A DNA stretch of 64,000 nucleotides, from the NCBI GenBank assembly GCA_015061805.1, contig SUVV01000008.1, forward strand, positions 1 through 64,000, in the 5' to 3' direction. This document shows, piece after piece, positions 17,386 to 25,417 of this stretch. Both the position numbers and the translations under genes were made by a program. Under the pieces are notes generated by a model. That model had not been told where the DNA came from and searched no databases. It saw nothing but the letters and a program-made list of their open reading frames with translations. Origin of the DNA: Lentisphaerota bacterium (GTDB lineage: Bacteria; Verrucomicrobiota; Lentisphaeria; Victivallales; Victivallaceae). The first letter of the stretch is position 1. Every line of letters starts with the position of its first letter.

Positions 17386-18591
17386 TTATCCGAGTTTATT
17401 CATTGAGTCGGCGTAGATACGGCGGACTGCTGCTTTATCGGCTTCAGTCGGTGCAAGAGAGAGCAGACCATCCAGCGAAGGAGTGGTGAATGCCAGTTCC
17501 ACAAGGTGATCGAGGTCGGATTCGACAAATCCTTCATCGGCAAGTTTCTGCGGCACACCGGAAGCGGCGAGCCACTTTTCCACACCCTGCGCGGCGGCGA
17601 GAGCTTCGTCCGGGGTTCCGGCAAGACCGGGAACCAGCGGAGCAAGAATATCTGCAAGCACGCCCGCTTTCGCCGGGTAGATCTCTTTGACCACCGCCGG
17701 AAGCAGAATGGAAAGTCCGAGACCGTGAGTGAGTTCCGGTTTGATACCGCTCAAGGGGTGTTCCAGCGCGTGGGTGTAGTGGAGCAGACCGTTGTCAAAA
17801 CAGACTCCGGCGAGCATGGAAGCGTAGAGCAGGAAGTAACGGGCTTCAAGGTCGGCAGGATTGGCTTCTGCGACGGGGAGATATTTGGCGACCAGAGCGA
17901 TCGCTTCGCGGGCGAGGGAGATCGAAAAGACGCTGGCAGTCTTGGCGGTCGCCGCTTCCACGCAGTGGTTGATCGCATCAATGCTGACGAAACGGGTCTG
18001 CGCCGGAGAAAGTCCGGTCATCAGCGCCGGGTCATCGATCGACCAGGTGGGATAGATGCAATCGTAGGCGATGGCAGGTTTGTACTCTTTTTCCAGAATG
18101 GTGGCAACGGCGAAGCGGTCGGCTTCGGTACCGGTTCCGTGGGTGAGGTTAACCGCAATGATGGGTACGGCGGTATCGGGGGTGAATTTGAATTCGTAAA
18201 GTTCAGTTGCAGTTTTACCCGGATTCGCCAGCAAAATAGCGGCGCTTTTACCGGCATCGATAGGGCTGCCGCCGCCGATGGCGAGAACCGCCTGCGCGCC
18301 GGGAGCCATTGCCACGGCTTCGTCGATCTGGGCGGTGGTCGGATTGGGGGTGACTTTATCAAAGAGGGTGTAGGCGATGCCGCGTGATTCCAGAGCCGGG
18401 ACGATCACATCCCAGGCGCCGGTGGCTTTGTAAGCGCCTCTGCCGGATACAACCAGAATATGTTTGATGTTGCGGGCAACCAGCTGATCGGCGATATCGT
18501 TGATTTTATGAATGGCGCCGCATCCGAAGTAGACGAGAGTTTTCAAACGGAATTCCGACACCTGGGTAATATCGATCTGGGTGTTAAGCAT
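17386..18591 (-). CDS. Iron-containing alcohol dehydrogenase
   Basis: A 401-residue group III alcohol dehydrogenase. The nucleotide-binding part includes VLAIGGGSPIDAGKSAA (GGGS, ~98-114); the metal site is formed by Asp and His in FVSIDAINHCVEAA (~200), His in THALEHPLSG and His in THGLGLS. It would interconvert an aldehyde or ketone with the alcohol using NAD(P)H; fermentation aldehydes or a sugar-derived lactaldehyde are possible substrates. The start MLNTQ at 18591 is preceded by AGGAGGT, so the longer frame to 18912 is rejected. Confidence 0.92.
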   Translation of the reverse strand: MLNTQIDITQVSEFRLKTLVYFGCGAIHKINDIADQLVARNIKHILVVSGRGAYKATGAWDVIVPALESRGIAYTLFDKVTPNPTTAQIDEAVAMAPGAQAVLAIGGGSPIDAGKSAAILLANPGKTATELYEFKFTPDTAVPIIAVNLTHGTGTEADRFAVATILEKEYKPAIAYDCIYPTWSIDDPALMTGLSPAQTRFVSIDAINHCVEAATAKTASVFSISLAREAIALVAKYLPVAEANPADLEARYFLLYASMLAGVCFDNGLLHYTHALEHPLSGIKPELTHGLGLSILLPAVVKEIYPAKAGVLADILAPLVPGLAGTPDEALAAAQGVEKWLAASGVPQKLADEGFVESDLDHLVELAFTTPSLDGLLSLAPTEADKAAVRRIYADSMNKLG

Positions 18592-18630
18592 AACGTACCT
18601 CCTGTTGGTTATTTTTTTAACGATGTTCAC

Positions 18631-18659
18631 AATATACCATCTTTCAGCGTATTTTTCCA
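18631..18659 (-). promoter_or_regulatory. Promoter of the iron alcohol dehydrogenase gene
   Basis: Minus-strand TGGAAA (18654-18659), 17-bp spacer, TATATT (18631-18636). One mismatch from the usual -35. Confidence 0.5.
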
Positions 18660-18690
18660 GTTGCCCCGCCAAAAAAGTAGACAATTTTTT

Positions 18691-18831
18691 GGAGAAATCT
18701 GCGAGGCGGTTGCCGCCGGGCGCGCAGGCTGGACAGAGCGAACCTCCGGTCAAAGATGTTTGCCGGGAATGATCCGGCAGAACCGGTGACTGCTGAGTAT
18801 TGCGAAAAACCCGGCATGAAAACCTTTCTCC
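18691..18831. ncRNA. Candidate structured RNA or element between divergent promoters
   Basis: GC-rich segment with nested complementarity. Outer arms GGAGAAA (18691-18697) and TTTCTCC (18825-18831); then CTGCG/CGCAG (18699-18703, 18723-18727) enclosing GGCGG-TTG-CCGCC; then CCGGT/ACCGG (18746-18750, 18782-18786) enclosing TGCCGG/CCGGCA. It lies between promoters of two divergent genes and has no convincing reading frame. I compared it mentally with cobalamin, TPP, SRP, 6S and RNase P RNAs and found no match; the strand is undetermined. Confidence 0.4.
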
Positions 18832-18900
18832 CCGAAGCAGGAGCAGCCTTTTTCTTGTGAAAAAAGATTGACTGCAATGTGAAATTTCAGTGCATTTGAC

Positions 18901-18929
18901 TTGAATTATCATCAGGTTAATAATATATT
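18901..18929 (+). promoter_or_regulatory. Promoter of the S66 peptidase pair
   Basis: TTGAAT (18901-18906), 17-bp spacer, TATATT (18924-18929), followed by AGAAGGGG and the ATG at 18965. Confidence 0.65.
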
Positions 18930-18964
18930 ATCTGAAAAGATCGTTATCAGAAGGGGTTTATTGG

Positions 18965-19990
18965 ATGAATCGGGTGCTTTTGTTTGCTGTGCTGCTGACC
19001 GGATGCTGTCTATTTGCTGCCAATAATAATTATGATCCGGAAGTGTTCGCTGTCCGGGGGAAGGCGAGAGATTACACAAACGTTTTCCCGCCGCAGGTGA
19101 AAACGATTGCGGTCATCACCCCGGCTTCCTATCCCGGCCCGAAAACCCTGCTTGCCGGTATCAAACTGCTTCGCAAAGCAGGTTACAAGGTCAAGGTTTA
19201 TCCCAACGTCCTGCGCAAACCGGAAGTTGCCGATAAAACCGGTTACGCCGCCATTCCCGTGGAATACCGGATCGCCGATTTTGAAGCCGCCTGGCGCGAT
19301 TTGGAAAACGATATGATAATATGTTCACGCGGCGGGCGCGGTACCGAAGAACTGGTTGCTAATATCAACTGGGCGAAACTTCCCCGCCGCCCGGAACTTT
19401 TTCTGCTCGGTTACAGCGATGTGACCATGCTGCTTTCGTTTATGGTCTCCAAAGGTTATGGCAGACCGGTCGCCGGGCCCACCGCCAATGGTCTGCCGGG
19501 GCTGGCGGCGCGAATCGTTCCGGTGATGAAAAAAGTGTTTCACGGTGAAGCGGTTTCGCTCAAACTCAAACCGTTGAAGCCGGGAGAGGCTTCCGGAAAA
19601 GTGGTTGCAGGACTGCTTTCACGTTATGTCAGAGTTGTCGATGCCGGGTATGATTTTTCGGCAAGGGGGAAGATCGTGGTGATCGAAAGTGTTTCCTGCA
19701 CATCCCGGGGAGTTTCGCGCGATTTGGAATTTCTGCTGCAGAAAGGTTTTTTCAAAGATGCTTCCGCGTTGGTATTCGGACACTTTGCCCGTCCGGTCGA
19801 CAAGAAGCAGATCGATATTGTGTTGGAAAAATTTGCCGGTAAATTGGATATCCCTGTCTACCGGGGATTCCCTTTCGGGCATCAGGCCGACAATCTGGTG
19901 ATCGACTTTTCCCGTCCGGCATTCATCAAAAATAATGTCATAACTTTCCCTGAAATCAAACCAACGAAAGACAAGGAGAATGAAAAATGA
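18965..19990 (+). CDS. Exported S66 family peptidase (LD-carboxypeptidase-like), copy 1
   Basis: A 341-residue protein with a signal sequence (residues 1-~19, VLLFAVLLTGCCLFAA; the Cys could be a lipid site). Family S66 features: IAVITPASYPGPKT at the N-terminal strand, CSRGGRGTEEL, the nucleophile Ser in LLGYSDVTMLL (~150), Glu in VVIESVSC (~240) and His in FPFGHQADN (~308). Known members cleave the L,D bond of tetrapeptide muropeptides or inactivate microcin C-like compounds, and are mostly cytoplasmic; a signal sequence is unusual. It overlaps the next gene by 4 nt. Confidence 0.87.
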   Translation: MNRVLLFAVLLTGCCLFAANNNYDPEVFAVRGKARDYTNVFPPQVKTIAVITPASYPGPKTLLAGIKLLRKAGYKVKVYPNVLRKPEVADKTGYAAIPVEYRIADFEAAWRDLENDMIICSRGGRGTEELVANINWAKLPRRPELFLLGYSDVTMLLSFMVSKGYGRPVAGPTANGLPGLAARIVPVMKKVFHGEAVSLKLKPLKPGEASGKVVAGLLSRYVRVVDAGYDFSARGKIVVIESVSCTSRGVSRDLEFLLQKGFFKDASALVFGHFARPVDKKQIDIVLEKFAGKLDIPVYRGFPFGHQADNLVIDFSRPAFIKNNVITFPEIKPTKDKENEK

Positions 19991-20997
19991 AAAAAATCAA
20001 CCTCTGGTGTGCTGTTTTTGCCGCTTGCGGTATGGCGTTGAGCCTCGGCGCCGCCCGGAATGATTCCGATCCGGAAGTCTTGAGCAGCAAAGGCGGCAAA
20101 CGCAACTATGCCGGAGTTTATCCGGTCAAGACCATCGCGATCATCACTCCGGGATCTTACCCCAATCCCAAAACTGCCAAACCTGCAATAAATCTGCTTC
20201 GCAAGGCCGGTTACAAGGTCAAAGTTTACCCCAATGTCTTCCTTCGCCCGAAAGGCGTGGCGAAAAACCGTTATCTTTCATCTCCGGTCGAAGTGCGCGT
20301 GAAAGATTTTGAAGCCGCCTGGTGCGATATGGAAAACGATATGATCCTCTGCGCCCGCGGCGGCTGGGGTACAGTTGATCTCGTTGAAAAAGTCAACTGG
20401 GCGAAACTTCCCCGCCGTCCGGAACTCTTTGTGATGGGTTACAGCGATGTGACCATGCTGCTTTGCGCGCTGTACGCCAAAGGTTATGGCAGACCGGTCG
20501 CCGGAGCGAATCTCACTTCTCATGGCGGTTTGAGTCCTGCGCTCATTCCGGAAATGAAAAAGATGTTTCACGGCGAAGCGTTGAAGCCGATCAAACTGAA
20601 AACTATGGTTCCGGGAGATTGCTCCGGAAAGCCGGTCGCCGGTCTTCTTGCCCGTCTGGCTCTGACCGTCCGTAAAAATTACGGTGTCGATACCAAAGGA
20701 CGGATCCTCATTATCGAATGTGTCCGCAGTACTCCGGAAAAAATCCAGAAGGATCTGGATGATCTTTTCGCCGCTAAATTCTTTGAAGGTGCTTCCGGTG
20801 TAGTCTTCGGACACTTCCTGCAGAGCGGAAAAAACGAGGTGATCGATAAGATCCTTGAAGATTTCTCCAAAAAACTGAACATCCCGGTTTATCGCGGTAT
20901 GCCTTTCGGTCATCACGCCAAACATCTGTCGATCGATTTCTCCCGCGAAATCGTGATCAAAGACGGCATCCTGACTTTCCCCGCCGTTAAAAAATAA
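19987..20997 (+). CDS. Exported S66 family peptidase (LD-carboxypeptidase-like), copy 2
   Basis: A 336-residue paralogue of the preceding gene with the same architecture: signal sequence ending near AALSLGAA (~22), CARGGWGTVDL, MGYSDVTMLL (nucleophile Ser), LIIECVRS (Glu) and MPFGHHAKHLS (His). All three catalytic residues are kept, so both copies are probably active and have diverged in substrate. Coupling by ATGA and shared promoter imply co-production. Transcription ends at the hairpins at 20999-21052. Confidence 0.87.
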   Translation: MKKINLWCAVFAACGMALSLGAARNDSDPEVLSSKGGKRNYAGVYPVKTIAIITPGSYPNPKTAKPAINLLRKAGYKVKVYPNVFLRPKGVAKNRYLSSPVEVRVKDFEAAWCDMENDMILCARGGWGTVDLVEKVNWAKLPRRPELFVMGYSDVTMLLCALYAKGYGRPVAGANLTSHGGLSPALIPEMKKMFHGEALKPIKLKTMVPGDCSGKPVAGLLARLALTVRKNYGVDTKGRILIIECVRSTPEKIQKDLDDLFAAKFFEGASGVVFGHFLQSGKNEVIDKILEDFSKKLNIPVYRGMPFGHHAKHLSIDFSREIVIKDGILTFPAVKK

Positions 20998-20998
20998 C

Positions 20999-21052
20999 GC
21001 ACTGTTTTTAACGGAAACACAGTGCAGGTGCGGAAAAAACTTTTTTCCGCAC
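20999..21052. terminator. Double-hairpin terminator between convergent genes
   Basis: First hairpin GCACTGT/ACAGTGC (20999-21025). Second is a 12-bp perfect stem GTGCGGAAAAAA-C-TTTTTTCCGCAC (21028-21052), with A/T tracts that give a U-run in either direction. It can serve the S66 pair and the convergent miaA. Confidence 0.75.
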
Positions 21053-21113
21053 TCCATCCTTTTGCAGAATAGCGGAATACTTTATTCCCGTTAGCGGCAA
21101 AAGGGAATTTTTT

Positions 21114-21980
21114 TTACCCGATAATTTCGTCCGGATAAGGCGCCTGGTGGCGGAACCAGGTTCGCTGACGGCGGGCATACTGCCAGGTTGCCGTAGAAAT
21201 CTTTTCGATAAGGGTGTCTTTGTCGAATTTACCGTCAAGATATTCGGCGATGATTTTGTAGCCGAGTGCCTGATGGGCGGTCGGGGTATTGAAAAGCCCT
21301 TTGGCAATGGCTTTTTCTGCTTCTTCGATCCAGCCGCAATCAAGCATAAGTTTGGCGCGTTTCCGGATGCGCTCTTTAAGCACATCGGATTCGCGTTCGA
21401 TCAGGCGGACACAGCAGGGAAAGCGGCGGTCAGTTTGTCCGCTTTGAAAAGTCAGAATGGATTTACCGGAGATAAGGCGCACTTCCAGAGCCCGGATCAG
21501 TTTTCTCCGACAGTCCTGCCACTTTTCCAACGCGGCTGGATCGAGGCGGCGCATCTCTTCTGCGAGGGCGATTGCGCCGGAATCTGAATCATATTTTTCA
21601 TCCAGATTTTTCCGCAGTTCCACATCGGCGGGCAGATCATCCATGCCGCAGATGAAACTTTTAACGTAAAGACCGGTGCCGCCGCAGAGAATCGGAACAT
21701 TGCCCCGGGCGCGCACTTCTGCAACACACTTTCCGGCAAGGATACAGTAATCGCTGACGGTCATACGCTGGTCGAGTTCGAGAGTTCCCACCAGATGGTG
21801 CGGTATACGGGCGCGTTCTTCTGCGGTCGGCTGGGCGGTTCCGATCGGCAGCTCTTTGTAGAACTGCATGGAATCGCAGGAGATGATCTCGCCGCCGATT
21901 CTTTCTGCTTCTGCCAATGCCGCAGAACTCTTGCCGCTGGCGGTACATCCGATATAGACGATAAGGGGGTGGTTATTCAT
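21114..21980 (-). CDS. miaA: tRNA dimethylallyltransferase
   Basis: A 288-residue enzyme adding a dimethylallyl group to A37 of tRNAs reading UNN codons. The P-loop YIGCTASGKSSAALA is near residue 9-23, DSMQFYKELPIGTAQPT follows, then GGTGLYVKSF and the C-terminal TWQYARRQRTWFRHQ characteristic of MiaA. The start MNNHPLIV at 21980 is chosen because it puts the P-loop at its usual distance; it overlaps the upstream membrane-protein gene by 8 nt. Confidence 0.95.
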   Translation of the reverse strand: MNNHPLIVYIGCTASGKSSAALAEAERIGGEIISCDSMQFYKELPIGTAQPTAEERARIPHHLVGTLELDQRMTVSDYCILAGKCVAEVRARGNVPILCGGTGLYVKSFICGMDDLPADVELRKNLDEKYDSDSGAIALAEEMRRLDPAALEKWQDCRRKLIRALEVRLISGKSILTFQSGQTDRRFPCCVRLIERESDVLKERIRKRAKLMLDCGWIEEAEKAIAKGLFNTPTAHQALGYKIIAEYLDGKFDKDTLIEKISTATWQYARRQRTWFRHQAPYPDEIIG

Positions 21981-23427
21981 GTGCCGGTACCAGAAATGTA
22001 TGGTTGTCTGTGCTGAAAACTTCATTGAACTTGCATTGGAACCGATCTTCCAGCAATTTTTTATCTTCGTCAAAGTGCTTGACCGCAAGTTGCGGAATGC
22101 CGGAAACTTTTCCTCCCGGACCGTCGAAAATGATTTGGCTTTCCACCCCGGCTTCCATAAATGCGTACATCAGCGCCCACGGGTCACTGTTGAATGTGGC
22201 GTATAATGCCGGAACTCCGCTCAAGTGCTTTTTGAATTCCCTTGCCGTAAGTTGCGGTGAAAATGTTTTTTTGGCAAAATGGCAGTCGATAAAGTCCTCC
22301 TGACCGCCGGGGCAGGGGTGAAGCACGGAGATTTTTTCACGGATAACTTCCATGTGACCGGCTGCACCCCAGAAACATAGGGAGAATGTTATCAGCAGCG
22401 CCATTTTTTCAGCGTATTTCACTCCTCTTTTGTATCGCATCAATGCAAGAAAATCCCTGACCCCATCCGCCAAAAGCAGGGCAAATACCGGAAACAACGG
22501 AAAGAACACCCGGGGAAACGGGGCAACTTTGAAAATATACGCCGCCGGAACCGGCAACAGCCAGATCAGCAGATGAAAACACTTCGGAGTAAGGCGGCAG
22601 GGTTTTATCTTGCTCAAAGCCGCCGGGATGATCAGCGGCAGAAATGTGAAAACTATTCCCATTGCCAACGCAAGCAGCATCGCGGAACCGTTTGCCCAGC
22701 CTTCACCCAGAGCCGCACCGCGCCGCAGATCGGTTCTGATCGGCAGATAGAACAGGATAAAAGCCGCCGCCGGAGTGATCCCGGCAAGGTAAAGACGCCA
22801 TTTTTTGAAAATTTCCCAGCGGCAATACCCCAGCGCAAACAGCAATGCTCCGGCAATTCCGGCGAGTGTCCCCGGCATCGTTCCCACTCCGAGAAGCGAG
22901 AATGCAAACCATCCGGCAAGGAAGCGTTTTTTTCCATTTTCAAGGAAGCAAGTCACCATCCATACTCCGCCGGCAACGGCAGCACCTGACAGCATGTAGC
23001 CTCTCAAGGCGGTTCCGTAAACGGTAAACGGGAAACTTATTGCCAATGCGCTTAACGCGATAAAGGCGGAGGTATTGCCGCTTTTGCGGCGCATCTGCCA
23101 CAGAAAAAACAACGATAAAAGTCCGCAGACAAACGGAAATAAGCGCAGGAAATCAAAGGAAAAGAGTTTTATCCACCAGTGCAGAAATATGGTGTGGAGG
23201 ATTTGATTGTTGGGGATGAAGTAGGAGTGATAGATTTTTGCCGGAGTTTCCAGCAGAGCGAAATTCAATACGGTCAGCGCTTCATCGAACCACAGGGGGC
23301 GGTTCAGCATATTCCGGGAAAATATGGCAAAGAGAATAAATAGAATAAACGGAGCGAACCTTTCCGCTTTCCCGGAGAAAATAAAAGACCGGAAAGAAAC
23401 TTTTCTCTCCGGTCCTTTGCCAGTCAT
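21973..23427 (-). CDS. GT39-like polytopic membrane glycosyltransferase
   Basis: Up to 484 residues, about ten membrane segments. RPLWFDEALTVLNF near 44 carries the acidic DE motif of the first luminal loop and LHTIFLHWWIKLF follows, as in the GT-C/PMT (GT39) superfamily that uses lipid-linked sugars on the outer face of the inner membrane. A soluble tail follows ~370. The substrate is unknown. The listed ATG lies inside the terminator of the ferredoxin gene, so the true start may be further downstream, for example the Met before LNRPLWFDE or an unseen alternative start. Confidence 0.75.
   Translation of the reverse strand: MTGKGPERKVSFRSFIFSGKAERFAPFILFILFAIFSRNMLNRPLWFDEALTVLNFALLETPAKIYHSYFIPNNQILHTIFLHWWIKLFSFDFLRLFPFVCGLLSLFFLWQMRRKSGNTSAFIALSALAISFPFTVYGTALRGYMLSGAAVAGGVWMVTCFLENGKKRFLAGWFAFSLLGVGTMPGTLAGIAGALLFALGYCRWEIFKKWRLYLAGITPAAAFILFYLPIRTDLRRGAALGEGWANGSAMLLALAMGIVFTFLPLIIPAALSKIKPCRLTPKCFHLLIWLLPVPAAYIFKVAPFPRVFFPLFPVFALLLADGVRDFLALMRYKRGVKYAEKMALLITFSLCFWGAAGHMEVIREKISVLHPCPGGQEDFIDCHFAKKTFSPQLTAREFKKHLSGVPALYATFNSDPWALMYAFMEAGVESQIIFDGPGGKVSGIPQLAVKHFDEDKKLLEDRFQCKFNEVFSTDNHTFLVPAHE
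23378..23414 (-). terminator. Intrinsic terminator of the ferredoxin gene
   Basis: On the minus strand GACCGG (from 23414) pairs with CCGGTC (to 23387), followed by TTTTATTTT. It lies 26 bp after the ferredoxin stop and overlaps the first residues of the next reading frame. Confidence 0.65.
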
Positions 23428-23439
23428 AACTGTAAAAAA

Positions 23440-23610
23440 TTACAGGCTGATGGCTTCGCAGGGGCAACTGCCGACGCAGGCTCCGCATTCAATGCAGGCA
23501 CCTTCGTCGACGACAGCCTTGTCGGCTTCGATGGTGATGGCACTGACGGGGCAGCTGTCAACGCAAGCACCGCAACCGGCGCAGGTATCTTTATCAATTT
23601 TAGCAGCCAT
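23440..23610 (-). CDS. 2[4Fe-4S] ferredoxin
   Basis: A 56-residue protein, MAAKIDKDTCAGCGACVDSC and so on, with two complete CxxCxxCxxxC clusters (CAGCGACVDSCP and CIECGACVGSCP), each able to hold one [4Fe-4S] centre. It is the clostridial-type low-potential electron carrier used with hydrogenases and pyruvate:ferredoxin oxidoreductase, consistent with an anaerobe. The ribosome binding site AAGGAG is eight bases from the ATG. Its own promoter overlaps a large inverted repeat (23662-23690). Confidence 0.96.
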   Translation of the reverse strand: MAAKIDKDTCAGCGACVDSCPVSAITIEADKAVVDEGACIECGACVGSCPCEAISL

Positions 23611-23656
23611 TTTTAATTCTCCTTGTTGAGTTTGGGTTTAGTAACGAACTGTATTT

Positions 23657-23690
23657 AATATAGCGCTTGACATTTCAAATATCAAGCGCT
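23657..23690 (-). promoter_or_regulatory. Ferredoxin promoter with overlapping inverted repeat
   Basis: Minus-strand TTGATA (23680-23685), 17-bp spacer, TATATT (23657-23662). AGCGCTTGA (23662-23670) and TCAAGCGCT (23682-23690) form a 9-bp inverted repeat across the promoter core: either an operator or the terminator stem of the upstream PPIase gene (no clear U-run). Confidence 0.6.
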
Positions 23691-23716
23691 TTTTGCATAA
23701 TTGGCAAATATATTTA

Positions 23717-24814
23717 TTACTGCAGCTGCGGCATGGCGGGCATTGCCGGGAACTTGATGAAATATTTGACCTTGGCGGCTTTTTCTCTGGCGGCGACAAA
23801 ATCCATCAGGGCGCGCTGTTCTTTTTCCGCTTTGAGCGAGGCGATCAGCTGATCCTTGATCTGGGCGAACGGTATCATATCTTTCTTTTTGAGGGCATCG
23901 CGGCGGATGATGTGATAACCGAACTGAGTTTCGACGACTTCAGAGATCTGACCGTCTTTGAGGGCGATGACCGCTTTTTCAAATTCGGGAACCATCTGAC
24001 CTTTCTGGAAAGCTCCGAGGGAACCGCCGTTGGCGCTGGACGGGCAGGCACTTTCGCTCTTGGCTTTGGCTTCGAAGATAGCCGGATTGGCTTTGAGTTC
24101 GATCAGAATGGCTTCGGCTTTGTCCTTGGCTGCCTTTTTGGTCTTGGCATCAGCCTTGGGATCGACTATGATCAGGATGTGGGAAGCGCGCAGGGCATTT
24201 TCCGGATCGGCGGGGGATTCAAACATCGCGGGGTTGGCTTTGTAGAATTTTTCCGCATCGGCTTCGGTAACGTTGATACCTTTGTAGATGGTCTTCTGCA
24301 GGAAACTCTGCATGGCGATCTGCTGCTGGGCATCTTTGTTGGCGGCGATTTCATCGATGTACTGAGCGAGAGTCTTTTTGCGCATGGCAAGCTGCTTGGT
24401 GATCACATCGAGCTGTTCTTTGGGCATCTTTTTGATGTCGGCTTCGATGAACTCTTTAGCGGCTTTTTCAGAGGGGATGAAACCGGCTTTTTTCATCGCA
24501 TCGACCATCAGGTCATTGATGACCATGGACTTAACCAGTTCGGCCCCCATGCCCTGGAGCTGAGCATTGACTTCAGCGGGGATCTTGCCGCCGGGGAACT
24601 GCTTGTTCAGTTCGGCAACGAAATCTTTTTTGGTGAGAGTTTTGCCGTTGTATTCGGCAAGTTTTTCCGGCCAGTTGGTCCAGAACGGTTTGACTTCTGC
24701 CGCCGGGGCAGCTTTGGCAGCCGGAGCGGCATCCTTTTTGACATCAGCGGCAAAAAGAGTTGAACCGGCGATTCCCGCCGCCAGCATTGCGGTCAACAAA
24801 ATACTCTGTTTCAT
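23717..24814 (-). CDS. Exported parvulin-type peptidyl-prolyl isomerase
   Basis: A 365-residue protein with signal peptide MKQSILLTAMLAAGIAGSTLFA, an Ala-rich linker, an N-terminal SurA-like helical chaperone region (~60-200) and one parvulin domain (~210-310): ALRASHILIIVDP, SACPSSANGGSLGAFQKGQM, EFEKAVIALKDGQISEVVET, QFGYHIIRRD. It would fold outer-membrane and secreted proteins in the periplasm, as SurA/PrsA do. The ATG at 24814 is preceded by AGGAGGA; a longer frame is rejected. Single-gene unit. Confidence 0.92.
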   Translation of the reverse strand: MKQSILLTAMLAAGIAGSTLFAADVKKDAAPAAKAAPAAEVKPFWTNWPEKLAEYNGKTLTKKDFVAELNKQFPGGKIPAEVNAQLQGMGAELVKSMVINDLMVDAMKKAGFIPSEKAAKEFIEADIKKMPKEQLDVITKQLAMRKKTLAQYIDEIAANKDAQQQIAMQSFLQKTIYKGINVTEADAEKFYKANPAMFESPADPENALRASHILIIVDPKADAKTKKAAKDKAEAILIELKANPAIFEAKAKSESACPSSANGGSLGAFQKGQMVPEFEKAVIALKDGQISEVVETQFGYHIIRRDALKKKDMIPFAQIKDQLIASLKAEKEQRALMDFVAAREKAAKVKYFIKFPAMPAMPQLQ

Positions 24815-24955
24815 AGGATCAGTCCTCCTGATTTGTTTTTCACAGCATAACAGTATGGTTTGGCTGCTGTGAAAGTTTACTTTCAGCCGCATTATCTTTT
24901 CTGCGGCAACTTACACTTTACACTAATAATATGTCCGGACAAAAAATCAATGCCG

Positions 24956-25363
24956 TTACCGGAATTTGCGGAAAACTTTCAGTATCCGGTGCTTTTCTTT
25001 ATTCTTGTCCAGTCCTACCAACATGAAAGAACCGCTCGTTTCATAGATCGGATAAGGGATGCCGTTAAAGAAGATTTTTTTATTCCTGCTTATTTTTTCC
25101 AGACGCTGTCTGGACATTTTTGCACTGCGGTCGAATTTATATATTCCGATACCGGAACCGGCGATTTGAACTTCCAATGCTTCGGTCGCGCCGAGGGGGC
25201 GGGGATCAAGCCGGTTGGTCTTCTCAACTTTTATACCGTTTTTACGCAGATGGGAAACGAAATCTTCCGGTTGCAGGTAGTTATTGTTATTGGCGCATCC
25301 GGTAAGCAGGGATATCACTCCGGAAAGAGTGAGCACCTTTACGATATTCAGCAATTTCATCAT
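24956..25363 (-). CDS. Small lipoprotein
   Basis: A 135-residue protein with a signal sequence and lipobox LLTGC (Cys ~23), then a short domain rich in basic residues: PEDFVSHLRKNGIKVEKTNR, IGIYKFDRSAKMSRQRLEKI, IPYPIYETSGSFMLVGLDK. No family recognised. It lies just downstream of lolD on the same strand, with a ribosome binding site AGGAGAAAC, so it may be an extra gene of the Lol operon. Confidence 0.75.
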   Translation of the reverse strand: MMKLLNIVKVLTLSGVISLLTGCANNNNYLQPEDFVSHLRKNGIKVEKTNRLDPRPLGATEALEVQIAGSGIGIYKFDRSAKMSRQRLEKISRNKKIFFNGIPYPIYETSGSFMLVGLDKNKEKHRILKVFRKFR

Positions 25364-25417
25364 TGTTTCTCCTGTTCAGATTATCGGAAATATCATCTGA
25401 AAAATATAGCACCGCAT

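Noticed and set aside
18691-18831. Cobalamin or other known riboswitch
   Set aside because: No B12 box or other diagnostic core was found, and it lies outside both mapped promoters' leaders.
18592-18912. N-terminal extension of the iron alcohol dehydrogenase
   Set aside because: It runs through the promoter and the structured intergenic region; the ATG at 18591 has AGGAGGT and matches family length.
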